Shown here piece after piece: positions 22,660-33,184 of a stretch of 64,000 nucleotides of DNA (position 1 is the first letter of the stretch; the number at the start of each line of letters is the position of its first letter). The stretch lies in the NCBI GenBank assembly GCA_963575745.1, contig CAUYUJ010020715.1, positions 365,729-429,728 of the forward strand, read 5' to 3'. The translations under genes and the position numbers were made by a program. Source of the stretch: Prorocentrum cordatum. Taxonomy: Eukaryota > Sar > Dinophyceae > Prorocentrales > Prorocentraceae. The notes under the pieces are model-generated. The model was not told the origin of the DNA. It did no database searches and was given only the letters and a program-made list of their open reading frames with translations.

Positions 22660-23140
22660 GAATATGATGATGCACTCATAGTATGATGACGCCGAATGAT
22701 GACGATACGAGTTTGATGCCGGCGATGGTGATGCATGTTATGAATGATTCTGCTGGAAATATGTTAATGACTATGATGAGTGGTGATGACGACGATGTTG
22801 ATGCTGATGATGATGGTAAAGGATGATGATGACGCTGATGATGATGGTGATCATGGTTGGTATGGTGATGGTGATGATTATGCTGATGTTGCAGGTGTTA
22901 ATGATGATGTTGATGATCATTCTGACCATTTTGATGATGTGATGATGATGGTGTTGATGTAGATGAGAAGTGCTGGTGATGATGATTATGAAACTGGTGG
23001 TGGTGATGATGCTGAAGATGCTTCAGATGATGAAGATGATGATGATAATGATGATGTTGATGGTGACGATGATGATGATGGTCATGATGATTATGATGAT
23101 GCTCATGATGATTATGATGATGATTATGATGATGATGATC

Positions 23141-23171
<31 letters not shown>

Positions 23172-23194
23172 GGATGAGGATGAGGATGAGGATG

Positions 23195-23245
<51 letters not shown>

Positions 23246-23260
23246 GTGATGACGGTGCTG
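22660..23260 (+). repeat. (GAT)n microsatellite, locus 1
   Basis: Degenerate GATGATGNT sequence that becomes nearly pure from about 23140 to 23255. It is followed at once by the 153-bp satellite. Poly-Asp and poly-Met frames here are repeat products. Confidence 0.9.
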
Positions 23261-23261
23261 A

Positions 23262-23735
23262 TGACCAGAAGGGGGCCGTTTTGCAAGGATGTCTCGAGCG
23301 TTTTGAGCAAATCCTCAAGACGTCTTACGCGGTTTGCTGATTTTCGCACTCCTACGGGGGGGGCGCCAATGGTATTGCACAGCCTCCGTTTGCGCCCAAA
23401 TTGTTGGGATGTCTCAGGCGGTTTGCCTGTTTCGGTGCGGCAGCATCCTTCGCTTTCGGAGCAGATGCTGAGGATGTCTCGAGCGGTCTGCTGGTTTTCG
23501 CACTCTTACGGGGGGGGCACCAATGGTATTGCACAGCCTCCGTTTGCGCCCAAATTGCGGGGATGTCTCAAGCGGTTTGCCTGTTTCGATGCCGCAACAT
23601 CCTTCGCTTTTGGAGCAGAGTTGGAGGATGTCTCAAGCGAGGCGCTCATGTTCACTCCCAGGGGGGGGGGGCAAGTTCGGAGGATGTCGCGAGCGGTTTG
23701 CCCGTGTTGATGGCCAGACTCGTGGGCACGGACGG
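23262..23735 (+). repeat. 153-bp satellite, locus 1
   Basis: GGTATTGCACAGCCTCCGTT occurs at 23371 and 23525 (period 154), and GGATGTCTC(G/A)AGCG recurs through the block. A related block lies at 24560-24920. Both blocks follow a (GAT)n array. Confidence 0.85.
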
Positions 23736-23749
23736 ATCCTCTTCAGGAT

Positions 23750-23965
23750 GCCAAGGCTCCAGCAGGCTCCAGGAGGCCACATGAGACGCCAGGAGGTTTC
23801 AGGAGGTTTCAGGATGCTACAGGAGGCCCCAGGAGGCTCCAGGAGGCTCCAGGATGCCACAGGAGGCCACAGGAGGCCACAGGAGGCAACATGAGGCAAC
23901 AGGAAGCGCCAAGAGGCTCCAGGAGGCCACGGGAAGCCCCAGGAGGTTTCAGGAGGCCCCAGGAG
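23750..23965 (+). repeat. CAGGAGGCCC/CAGGAGGCTC short tandem repeat
   Basis: Units of about 10 bases (CCAGGAGGCT, ACAGGAGGCC) repeated some twenty times with substitutions. Confidence 0.8.
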
Positions 23966-24231
23966 TCCCCATGCTTATACGAAGAGACGCGCTCGTACTA
24001 CTAAGACTCATTCACGCTCCAACTCATTCATACTTAGATTCACTCCGAGACCGTCGATACCCAAGCCCCTTGATATTCGAACACCCTCGCGTCTAGACGC
24101 TCACGGCGGACAGGTCCATGCTAATCGATGAACATATGGGGAGCTCCACGCAGTGCATAATTACTCTGAATGCGCCGACTCCTTCAGGTTACCTCCTCCC
24201 TTCCTCCTTGATTTCCCCGTCCCACTCAGAC

Positions 24232-24232
24232 T

Positions 24233-24279
<47 letters not shown>

Positions 24280-24468
24280 AATGATGATGCTGACGATGAT
24301 GATGATGGTGGTGGTGGTGATGGTTATGATGCCGATGGATGTTGGTGATGATGATGGTGATGGTGATGGTGATGATGCTGCTGATGATGATGATACTGAG
24401 AATGATGATGATGATGGTGATGTTGATGTTGATGATGGTGATACTGATACTGATACTGATACTGATAC

Positions 24469-24509
<41 letters not shown>

Positions 24510-24560
24510 CTGATGATGATGATGATGATGCTGATGATGATATTGATGATACTGATGATG
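24232..24560 (+). repeat. (GAT)n microsatellite, locus 2, with a (GATACT)n stretch
   Basis: Nearly pure GAT at 24234-24280 and 24470-24510, with GATACTGATACT at 24440-24470. Adjoins the second satellite block. Confidence 0.9.
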
Positions 24561-24922
24561 GCGGAGCAAATTCTGAGGATGTCTCGAGCGAAACGAGGGT
24601 CTCAGCATTTTCAAAGGGGACCCGCCAAGGGGTATTGCACGGCTTCCGTTCGCACCAAAATGGCGGGAATGGCTCGAACCATTTCCCTGTTTGGGTGCTC
24701 AGCATCCTCCGCTTTCGGAGCAGGTTTGGAAGATCTCGAGCGAGGCGCGGATTTCAGTACCCCCAAGGGGGCGCCGCCAGGGGGTATTGCACTCATCCGT
24801 TCGCGCCAAAATGACAGGGATGTCTCGAGCGGGATGCCCGTTTCGGTGCTCAACATCCTCCACTTTTGGAGCAGACTTGGAGGATGTCTCGAGCGAGGCA
24901 CTCATTTTCGCCCCCAAGATGG
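24560..24922 (+). repeat. 153-bp satellite, locus 2
   Basis: GGTATTGCAC occurs at 24631 and 24783 (period 152). GAGGATGTCTCGAGCGA, CATCCTCC(G/A)CTTTCGGAGCAG and CGCCAAAATG(A/G)C phrases match locus 1 at 23262-23735. Confidence 0.85.
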
Positions 24923-25860
24923 CCCGAGATGGCCTCCAAGACGGCCAAGAGAACCTCCAAGTTCGCCCAAGATGGTCCAAGATGGACTCCAAGACGGCCC
25001 GAGAGGATCCAAGATGCCCGAGAGGCCCCCAAGAGGCCTCCAAGACGGCAAAAGAGGCCTCCAAGAGGTCCCCCAGAGGCCCAGGGAGACCAAAATCAGA
25101 GTTCCCTCTTAGGTTTTAGAAGGACTTTGGCATTTGCTTTTCGGCCTTCCGACGGCCCAAGGCGGCCCAAGAGACCCCCAAGATCGTCCACAGAGCGCCC
25201 AAAAGGCCTCCAAGAGGGCCCTGGGACGGCCCAAGAAGACCCCAAGACGGCCAAGAGGGGGCCCAAGAAGGCCCAAGAAACCTCCATGACGGCCAAGATG
25301 GCCTCCAAGACGGCCCGAGAGGATCCAAGATGGCTCCTAGTCTGCCCAAGAAGCCGCCAAGACGACCCAAGACGGCCAAAAGGCCCCTCCAAGACGGCAA
25401 AAGAGGCGTCCAAGAGGTCCTCCCGAAGGTCCGGGGAGGCCAAAATCCTGTATGTCCCTTAGGTTTTTGACAGATCTTGGCATTTGCTTTTTGTTCGGCC
25501 TTCCGACGGCCCACGACGGCCCAAGAGGCCCCCAAGGTCGTCCCCAGAGCGCCGAAGAGGCCTCCAATAGGGCCACGGGACCACGGGACGCCCCCAGCCA
25601 GAGGGGGGCCCAAGAAGGCCCAAGATGGCCTCCACGACGGCCAAGGTGGCCTCCAAGACGGCACTGCAGCACCCCAGGAGGGCCCCAAGACGGTCCAGAG
25701 GGGCCCCCAAGACGGCGTCGGACGGCCCAGGAACGCCCTGAAACTGCCAAAGAGGCCCCGAACAAGCCCCCAGAGGCCCCCAAGAGGCCGAAGGAGACCC
25801 CCAAGAGGACTCCAAGGGGCCCCCAGAAAGCTCCCAGGTGACCCCAAGAGAGCACCAAGG
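24915..25860 (+). repeat. CCAAGACGGCC short-unit repeat with two 355-bp superunits
   Basis: The DNA is mostly CCAAGANGG and GGCCCCCAAGAGG units. On top of this, GCATTTGCTTTTCGGCCTTC near 25131 recurs as GCATTTGCTTTTTGTTCGGC near 25481, with shared flanks on both sides, so a unit of about 355 bases has been duplicated. No coding evidence. Confidence 0.75.
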
Positions 25861-25871
25861 CTCCGAAGAGG

Positions 25872-26010
25872 TCTCCTCCTCCTCCTCCTCCTCCTCCTCC
25901 TCCTCTTGTTTTTCCTTCTCCTCTCCTTCCTCCTTCCTCCTTCCTCCTTCTCCTCCTCCTCCTCTTCCACTTTCTCCTCTTCCCTTCTCCTTCCTCCTCT
26001 TCCTCACGTG
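25872..26010 (+). repeat. (TCC)n array
   Basis: TCC array with TTC and CTT interruptions. The following 26011-26300 has no recognisable gene. Confidence 0.95.
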
Positions 26011-26304
26011 TTCCCCAAAGGGCTTCGACGACGGCTGGGGGAACAGATGGTCCCACAGCTGGGCCAAGCTCTGGCCCAACTTTGGTCGGCTGCACGTAAG
26101 AGTGACCCTGGGCAAGAGTGACCTTCGGTGCGCGGCTTCTTGAGGGGCGCGAGGAGACCAAACACAAGCGCGCAAGACGCTACTGTCGCAACGAGCGCGG
26201 CGATCGCGCTGGGCCGAAGCCCGGCGCGCGTGCTTCCGGCGCCACGGCCTGCCAGTCCGCAGCCGTGGCGCGCGGGCACCTCGGGTCGGGCGAAAGGGGG
26301 GGAT

Positions 26305-26451
26305 AGCAAAGGGGGGGTTTGAGAATCAGCTCACGTAGCTGATTTTCCCGGCGCCTCCCGGCGCCGGGAGGCGCCCATGTATCGAGGAATGGGCCCGGCG
26401 GCGGGGCCGACACCAGCTGCATGCAGCAGATTTCGTAACCCCCCCTTTCGC
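26305..26451 (+). mobile_element. Palindromic element, family G, copy 1
   Basis: Begins AGCAAAGGGGGGGTTTGAGA and ends CGTAACCCCCCCTTTCGC, a terminal inverted repeat. The interior has TCAGCTCACGTAGCTGA, GGCGCCTCCCGGCGCCGGG and AGCTGCATGCAGCAG palindromes. A second copy is at 29164-29308. Confidence 0.8.
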
Positions 26452-26732
26452 CCGTCCCGACTCTCCGAGCTCCCCTGCCTTTCGCACCCCCACCGTACGG
26501 CGCAGCGCCCGCGGTCCGGCGGAGCGCCTCCGGGCGGAGCGAGCCGCTGGGCACACGGACACGCACGCACAGAGGCAGGGCAGGCTGGTCGTCCGGGCAG
26601 GCGGCGCACGCTCCTGCGCCCCAGGGTCAGTCAGCATGGGACCGGGGCAGCGAAACGGCTCGGAAACTGCATCGGACCAGGCCGCAGCGGCACTGACTCG
26701 GAGCACGAACCGAGTGGATCTCTTCGGTCGAG

Positions 26733-27022
26733 GAGGAGGAGGAGGAGGAGGAGGAGGAGGAGGAGGAGGAGGAGGAGGAGGAGGATAGGACGAGGACGAG
26801 GAGGAGGAGGAAACGCAACAGAGGTGCGCGCCGTGTGGATTATCTTCGGCCGGCGCCCGACGCCTCTCCCCTAGCGCGCGGAGCGCGCCGGGGGGTCCGG
26901 CACCGACGGGGAGAAGAGGGCAAGGAGGAGGAGGGGGAGGAGGAGGAGGAGGAAGGGGGGTAGGGAGAGGAGGAGAAGGAGGAGGAGGGGGAGGAGGAGG
27001 AGGAAGAGGAGGAGGAGGAAAA
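26733..27022 (+). repeat. (GGA)n arrays
   Basis: Nearly pure GGA at 26733-26785 and 26918-27020, with a short GC-rich island between them. Confidence 0.95.
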
Positions 27023-27164
27023 CGACGGCAACGTATGCATATAGATGACCATTTGCGCAGGCCTCCGAAAGCTTATTCCACAAGCAGTGCTTGCACTTAG
27101 GGCGTCTTGCCTCGCTTCGGTCAGGTGACTGGTCGCTACTACGGGTCGTCGCCACGTGGCGGCT

Positions 27165-27330
27165 GGTGCCGCCTCGTGGGCGACTCGTGGGCGCCACGCG
27201 CTTGGGGTGTGTGCCGAGGTTGCGCCACTTTGCCACCCATGCCGCCTCGTGGGCGTGCCGTTCGCTGGGGGGGTACGCAGAGGTTGCGCCACTTTGCCGC
27301 CAGTGCCGCCTCTTGGGCGCTCCGTGCTCT
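27165..27330 (+). repeat. About 70-bp repeat with GCCGCCTCGTGGGCG
   Basis: GCCGCCTCGTGGGCG-type phrases at 27170, 27241 and 27306, joined by GTTGCGCCACTTTGCC. From 27355 to 27590 a weaker CAT(A/C)GCTT(A/T)CAC-type repeat follows. No gene is seen in 27330-28290. Confidence 0.6.
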
Positions 27331-28292
27331 GAGTGTGTGCGACCTAGACTTCACCGCATATCTCATCCCCGATATATGACACAACCTTATCAACATTATA
27401 CATGTTGATTACATCGCATAGCTTACGCTTACACCCCATAGCTTTCACCTCCAGGTCACATCACCTAGCTCACACGCCATGACTTACACCACGCAGCTTG
27501 CACCACGTAGTGTTCCCCTCATCAGCCTACGCAACACAGCTTTCCCCACAGTTCTTGCACCGCCTAGCTTTCACCTCTACAGTGCAAAAGCTCACGATTT
27601 GCGGTCCATACTGGCTAACATGCTTGTTATGTACAAATTCCTTATAATATGATCCTCATCCTCATCCTCATCCGTCTCCTCCTCCTCCTCCTCCTCCTCC
27701 TCCTCATCCTCCTCCTCCTCCTCCCCCCGGCGGGCGTGGGCGCGATCGGCCAGAGGAGGATGAGGACAGCAACTTGCTGTCTCAGCGGCACTAGCGATCG
27801 GGATCAAATCTCAAACACTGAGGGGAGGAGGGGGGCCTGATGGAAGATCATGCAGCAATCGAGGGGGAAGACGGATCGCTTACCCCGCTCACTTGAGGCC
27901 CTGAAACGGCATGCTTAGTATGATAGAGGGTCGGGCAACCAACTTCATAATCAGCAACCGATTTGCATAGCCCTGTAACACCCTCGCCGAAAGACGCAGC
28001 CGAACAGGACAGTGCCGTTGAGGAAACGCACAGGGCTGCTTGCCCAACGCTAAATATGCGGGTCAACGTGGCACTCCCTAAAACAAAAACCCAACGATGC
28101 GGTCTCGTCAATCCGCGCTCCCGAGAGAACTCGACCCCTCACCTGGGGACGAACTTTCGTCGCGGATCGTCGTTGCAGGTCTCAACCCCTTCACCTGGGG
28201 GCGACTTGTCGCCGTGGATCCATTTTCTTGGCACGGGGGCCCGCCAGCGGTCTCCAGGGATTGAGCATGGACCGACCGTCCCGGTATTCCTG

Positions 28293-28460
28293 TAGGCCTA
28301 CCACGAAATGCTCTAGAACCCCAAAATGTTCTAAGAACAAAAACCATACTCTTAGAACATATCCCCGATGTGTTAAAGACAAAAGAGTCTCAGCCAGAAA
28401 TGCTCCAAGAGCATTTCGCGGAATCCACACCCAATTCTTAGAACATGGTTGGTAGGCCTA
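28293..28460 (+). mobile_element. Short palindromic element with perfect 11-bp TAGGCCTACCA ends
   Basis: TAGGCCTACCA at 28293-28303 is repeated inverted as TGGTAGGCCTA at 28450-28460. Inside, GAAATGCTCTAGAAC and GTTCTAAGAA phrases also pair. The 168-bp unit is AT-richer than its surroundings. I see only one copy in the window. Confidence 0.65.
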
Positions 28461-28699
28461 TAGGCACGCCGGGACGCTTCGCCACTGCTTGACGGGAGGC
28501 GGAGTGGGTGGAAAACGCCACGGAGGGGAAACGACCGCGGAACAATCAATATGCCAGATGTAGGAGTCCCAAAACAGTGCGGCGACGCACCGTGCGGTGA
28601 CCTCCAAAATCCCGCGAGCCCTCACCGCACGGTCCGCCACCGCACGGTCTTGGGCCCTCGGAGGCCCCTGTCGTCCGAGACGTCCTCGGAGAACGACCC

Positions 28700-28895
28700 G
28701 AATCTTATATTGCTCCCATCGCACTTAAGGACCATATCCCATAAATAATTTCGAGCACCCGGAAAAGTGTCGAAACAGTGTCGAACGAGTGTCTCCCAGG
28801 GCCCGACACGCGAAAGCCCTAGAGTTCCGGTACTTTTTGGGGTCTCGAAATTCTTTCTGGTGATCAAGGCTCAAGCAAGTTGGAACATCCCAACC
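28700..28895 (+). mobile_element. Palindromic element, family H, uninterrupted copy
   Basis: CTCCCATCGCACTTAAGGAC on the left, AATAATTTCGAGCACCC inside, and GGTCTCGAAATTCTTTCTGG with TTGGAACATCCCAACC on the right. The two halves are inverted repeats of each other. The same sequence at 34250-34630 carries an extra 178-bp element, so this copy shows the empty site. Confidence 0.8.
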
Positions 28896-28920
28896 CGAGT
28901 CCCCAAACCGTGCGGCGACC

Positions 28921-29139
28921 GAATTATCCGGGGTAACTCGGGTCCGGGGTAACTCGGGTTTAGATTCCCGAAAAAGGAACCCGAGTTATCCCTGACCCGA
29001 ATTACCCCTGATGATTCGGGGCTCTGGACGCCCGAGTTATCCAGGGTAACTCGGGTCCGGGGTAACTCGGGATTGGATTCCCGAAAAACGAACCCGAGTT
29101 ATCCCTGACCCGAGTTACCCCTGGTGATTCGGGGCTCTG
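28921..29139 (+). mobile_element. Two-unit hairpin repeat, family F, copy 2
   Basis: Two tandem units of about 110 bases matching 16672-16900. The pair is bounded by AAACCGTGCGGCGACC at 28905-28920 and again at 29140-29155, a perfect 16-bp direct repeat that looks like a target-site duplication. Confidence 0.85.
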
Positions 29140-29163
29140 AAACCGTGCGGCGACCCGGAAATT

Positions 29164-29308
29164 AGCAAAGGGGGTGTTTGAGAATCAGCTCACGTAGCTG
29201 ATTTTCCTGGCGCCTCCCGGCGCCGGAGGCGGCTATGTATCGAGGAATGGGCCCCTCGGTGAGGCCGAAACCAGCTGCATGCAGCAGATTTCGTAACCCC
29301 CCCTTTCC
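29164..29308 (+). mobile_element. Palindromic element, family G, copy 2
   Basis: Matches 26305-26451 almost throughout (AGAATCAGCTCACGTAGCTG, CAGCTGCATGCAGCAGATTT). It starts only 8 bases after the direct repeat that ends the preceding element. Confidence 0.8.
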
Positions 29309-29939
29309 CAATCCCCCCCTTTCGCCCGGCCCGAGACCTGGGGACTCCGCCCGGGCACCCCGAGGAGTCTGCAGGGGGGCCCCGTGACACACAAAGAAAC
29401 GCACACGAACAAGAAGATCCCCCACAGTTTCCCATAGTTTCTGGGTTCTTGTCTTGCCCCCCACTTTTCCCATACTGTCCCATATGTTCTTGGGAATCGA
29501 CGATTAATTGTGTCTGTGTGTTTTTCCCATCCTGAAAGAAGTCATGCTTACAGCCGGACCTGGGCCAGACGAGCATCCCTCAAGAGCATGCAACCCCCTG
29601 TCGAACAAGACGAACGTCCAAGGGTACCCGTCCAAGGGTACCCTCCCGATGATGCTCTCGTTCTCTGGGAGGAGCGGAGATGGGGAGCGCGCGACCACTG
29701 AATCTCACTACGGCGTGAGTGGCACAGTAGCATGAAGCAGAAGATAGCCAGGCAAACTCGGATCGCTATACGAACCGACCTGCCATAGGCAAAACTCATG
29801 CGATAAACTGTAGCCTGGGGGGGGAGGCCAAAAGACGATGCGAAATTCCTGTTTCTGAAGCGTCCCCGCATTCCCCCCTCTCCGCTTTTGGCTGCGAGGT
29901 GCGGGGGTTGGTGTCGGGACCATGCGCTGCATAAACTAA

Positions 29940-30335
29940 TTACTCGGGTGGCGGCGGGAGCAATCGCTGAAACGCCCGACGTCGCACTTCTTTACTAACC
30001 TGGTTCGCCGAGGAGGGCTGGGCCCGTTCCACTGGGGACTCATCCCGGGCCGTTTTCTGACGTCCCCCCGGCCCGAAGAGGACCCCCACGTGCAGGAAGT
30101 GGGCCACGACCTGTCGCCGCTGATGTTTCCACCCCGCGAGCATCTCGGGGTGGAAGGAGCGCTTCCCGGCCGGCCACTCCTGCACCTCGACGGCGACCTC
30201 GGCGGCGATCAGCGCGGACTGCATCGCCGCCCGCGCCCACGGGGGGCCCCGGGGCCCCCCGGGAGCCCCGCCGCGCCCCCGCGCCCGAGCGCTGGCCGGG
30301 AGGAGGATCGGAGGACTCAAAGGGACGAGGTCCAT
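29940..30335 (-). CDS. Unidentified 131-codon frame
   Basis: From an ATG this frame contains AMQSALIAAEVAVEVQEWPA and HPEMLAGWKHQRRQVVAHFL, a sequence of balanced composition unlike the simple-repeat frames around it, and ends at a TAA. I recognise no family. It could be an exon, a pseudogene fragment or chance; no splice or start context supports it strongly. Confidence 0.2.
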   Translation of the reverse strand: MDLVPLSPPILLPASARARGRGGAPGGPRGPPWARAAMQSALIAAEVAVEVQEWPAGKRSFHPEMLAGWKHQRRQVVAHFLHVGVLFGPGGRQKTARDESPVERAQPSSANQVSKEVRRRAFQRLLPPPPE

Positions 30336-30479
30336 GACATCCTCGCGTCAAGAAAAAAACATAAGGTGTTGTATTCCGAACCATCCTAAGGTGTCGGGTC
30401 CTCGTTTTGAAGAGACGGCGCCCCGCGTTCCTTCTCTCCCTCCTCCTCCCCCTCCTTGCCTCTGTCCTCCGCTTGCATC

Positions 30480-30578
30480 TGACATCCTCGCGTCGCGAAA
30501 CAAAAGCATCAGGCTGTTTGTTCCTGCTGTGTGCCTTTTCGGCCTCCACAGCTCTCGCCGGGCCCCGGGGACGGTCAA
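30480..30578 (+). repeat. 97-bp direct repeat, copy 1
   Basis: GACATCCTCGCGTCGCGAAA to CCGGGGACGGTCAA recurs at 30868-30965. A weaker relative begins near 30336. Copy 1 is followed by the palindromic element at 30583. Confidence 0.85.
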
Positions 30579-30582
30579 TTTG

Positions 30583-30787
30583 GACGCCCGACATGGGTAC
30601 CGAAAAAATGGGCACTATGCCCAACAGCAAATGTTGTCCCAATCCAACAGCGGCCGCTGTTGGGCAGGCGGCCTCCTGTCTCGGATGGACACAGGCCGCG
30701 GCGGCGCGGACAGCGACTCCTGTTCAAAGTGAACAGGAACTGCTGTCGGGCATGGTACCCATTCTTTCAGTACCCATTTCGGGCGTC
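30583..30787 (+). mobile_element. Palindromic element, family J, with about 40-bp inverted ends
   Basis: Left end GACGCCCGACATGGGTACCG and on to ACTATGCCC; right end GGGCATGGTACCCATTC and on to TTTCGGGCGTC. The arms pair over about 40 bases with a few mismatches. A related, right-truncated copy lies at 43537-43690. No coding capacity. Confidence 0.85.
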
Positions 30788-30867
30788 GTAACCGAATACA
30801 TGCTGTCGTGTCCAAGCCTGCCGTCGCAACCAAGAATATCCGCACTGCATGACAATGACATCCTGAC

Positions 30868-30965
30868 ATCCTCGCGTCGCGAAAAAAAAACATCAGGTTG
30901 TTTGTTCCTGCTGTGTGTCTTTTCGGCCTCCACATCTCCCGCCGGGCCCCGGGGGACGGTCAAGC
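30868..30965 (+). repeat. 97-bp direct repeat, copy 2
   Basis: Second copy of 30480-30578, ending GGGGGACGGTCAAGC, where the first copy continues into the inserted element instead. Confidence 0.85.
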
Positions 30966-31082
30966 AACACCTCGGGGTGAAGGGCTGGTGTCCCGGCGAA
31001 GGGCCCAAGCCTCTGGGGATCCACGCCGTGAGACATCACGACGCGGAGTGTATGGTCGGGGAGACGTAAGACTCGGGTACGG

Positions 31083-31240
31083 GGGACTTTTGATTGCAAA
31101 AAAACCCTAGGATTGCAAAAAAAAACCCTAGGGTTTTTTTGCAATTCGAAGGATTGCAAAAAAACCTAGGGTTGCAAAAAATCCCTAGAGTTTTTTTGCA
31201 ATCCTAGGGTTTTTTTTGCAATTCGTTTTTTTTTGCAATC
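31083..31240 (+). repeat. Inverted and direct GATTGCAAAAAAACCCTAGG repeats
   Basis: Units GATTGCAAAAAAACCCTAGG and their complements CCTAGGGTTTTTTTGCAATC alternate, so the block is a chain of palindromes. CCCTAGGG plus T tracts superficially resembles the TTTAGGG telomere repeat but is not a tandem telomere array. Confidence 0.8.
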
Positions 31241-32940
31241 CTTCGGGTTGGCCCGACGGGGCCATTATAAACATGACGAGGCCCAATCTGAAATTTGACG
31301 CGAGCTCCCGCTGCAGACATCCCACGAAAACTGGACCGTCAAAATCCAGGACGCGCTCGTCAAAAAACGTCGGCAAACCCGAGTTCCGGCTTACTCGGGT
31401 CTTGCGTTTCCCCGATATGGGGTGGACAAAGATGGATCGTAGGAGGATGGTGAGGATGAGGGGGGGCGGAGTATCAGGCGGGGGAACCGGGAGGAGAAGG
31501 AGGAGGATTTTGGGGGATTCCAGGTTGGCCTCGTGAGCTACGAGGCGCAGCGAGGTCCAGGTGCCATTAAGGAAACAGAAAGCATCCATCAGAAGCGACA
31601 GCGACATCGGCAGGAGGAGGAGGAGGAAAGGGAGGAGGAGGAGGAGGAGCAGGAGGAGGAACGGGAGGAGGAGACTGAGGAGGAGGCAGAAGAGGGGGTT
31701 GGAAGTGCAGCAGGAGGGCGATGAGGATGTCGTTTCGCCCACGGGGGACGGCTGCCACGATACAGCCGAGGCTGGCGAGGTCACCAGAAGCGCGTCAAAC
31801 GCGAGTCCTAGCCAACAGTCAGACCTGTGGCTGGGCGGACCTATCCCACTGCCTGCAGAGAGAGAGAGAGAGAGAGAGTCAGGTCTGCAAAGCGCGGACC
31901 AGCGAGGCCAACGCGCCAGAGGACGGTGCGAAGAACAGCGTGGGAGGACGGATGGCTCAGCCCTGACCCGCGGAGGCTGGGGCGGACTGGCGACACTCTC
32001 CCCACCGCCCAGCCACGAGGCAAAGAGAACGAGAGCGAGAGCGACAGAGAGAGAGAGAGAGAGAAAACAAACAACACACGAGAAAGAGAGAGAGAGAGAG
32101 AGAAACATGTGTGGACGAGCCACCAGCCACACACCTGCGGGGGAGAGTCCCCCCCCAAGTCCTCACCACAGGCCCGGCTGGGGCAGATCGGAAGTGCCCG
32201 AAACCGACGCGGCAAGGCGCAAGAGGAGGACAGGAGGCGCAAGCAACACACATAAACGAGCTCCATCGGACCTTCGGGATGAGGGACGGCGAGCCGTGCC
32301 GATCGGGAGTGGGTTGCTCGGTAGTGGAGGCCTGGAGATGGGCACCACCAACACAGGGGGCTGCCTCCACAAGGGGGAAGATGATCCTACGTTTCGGTGC
32401 TGGTGGTAATGGTTCGGTCACCTTGGAAGCCAGAATATTACCACCATGACCGAGATCGGCATCGTCTTCCCTCGGTGGAGGCACACCGCCGATATTGGTG
32501 TTGGTGTCGACCTCTAGGCCTGCGACGGTAAGCCTGGCGCCAAACTCGTGTGTGGCTGAGCTCCCGTGGCCCTGCCCTCATCCCTGAGGGCATGTGCCAC
32601 TCGACGGAGCACAGCCCTTTCCTCTTCCACCGCCGCAGGAGGGAGAAGGGCTCGAAGCAGAGATCCTCCTCCTCGCCGACAGCTGGCTCACCGCAAGAAG
32701 ACCTTGAAGCGTTACAATCTTAAAATGTTGTCGGCAATCACCGTAACATGCTCTGCCCCACGGCGTGGGTGCTTACCGGGCAAAATGCGCTTCCACTGTT
32801 GCTGGGCCGCCATCTTGCCCAAACAGCGGCGGCGATGCAGAGTCGAGTTGAGGAGCGCGATTCCGTGGACCTTCGCGAGGAACAGTGCATGCAAAACAAG
32901 CAAATCCGAAAGATCAGAACATGGGAAAATAGCAAAATCG
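31241..32940. other. No recognisable gene; GGA and GA arrays
   Basis: GGA-rich segments at 31440-31500 and 31612-31690, and (GA)n at 31857-31879, 32046-32065 and 32085-32104. The stretch 32110-32940 shows nothing I can name. Confidence 0.5.
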
Positions 32941-32971
32941 TGCCCATTCCCCATTACTGCCCGCAGGCCTA

Positions 32972-33147
32972 CATTGGGGGGCAGTCCACAAGAAACCTTC
33001 CACAATAAACCCAACCCTGAGACCCCAGGACGTCCATTGATTCTTGGTGTGGGCACGTTACACTCTCCATCGCAAAACCATCAAAACCCAATGAACCCAG
33101 GGCACCCTGAAGGCGGGCAGGGTGTTTCTTGGCATGGGCCCCCACTG
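32972..33147 (+). mobile_element. CAGTGG-terminus element, 176 bp, TA-flanked
   Basis: Starts CATTGGGGGGCAGTCCAC and ends GGGCCCCCACTG, flanked by TA at 32970-32971 and 33148-33149. It has the same length as the copy at 43125-43300. Just outside, TGCCCATTCCCC(A/T)TTACTGCC is present on both sides (32941 and 33160), a longer direct repeat that may belong to an older unit into which this one went. Confidence 0.85.
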
Positions 33148-33184
33148 TAACGATATCATGCCCATTCCCCTTTACTGCCCCCAG

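Noticed and set aside
22960-23340. Long Asp-rich and Met-rich frames
   Set aside because: They translate a (GAT)n array and carry no other sequence; frames on both strands are equally open.
23750-25860. CRISPR-like array of short repeats
   Set aside because: Repeats are contiguous degenerate 10-12-mers without unique spacers, and the DNA is eukaryotic.
31083-31240. CCCTAGGG/TTTTTTT block as a telomere remnant
   Set aside because: The units are palindromic with GATTGCAAAAA, not a head-to-tail TTTAGGG series.
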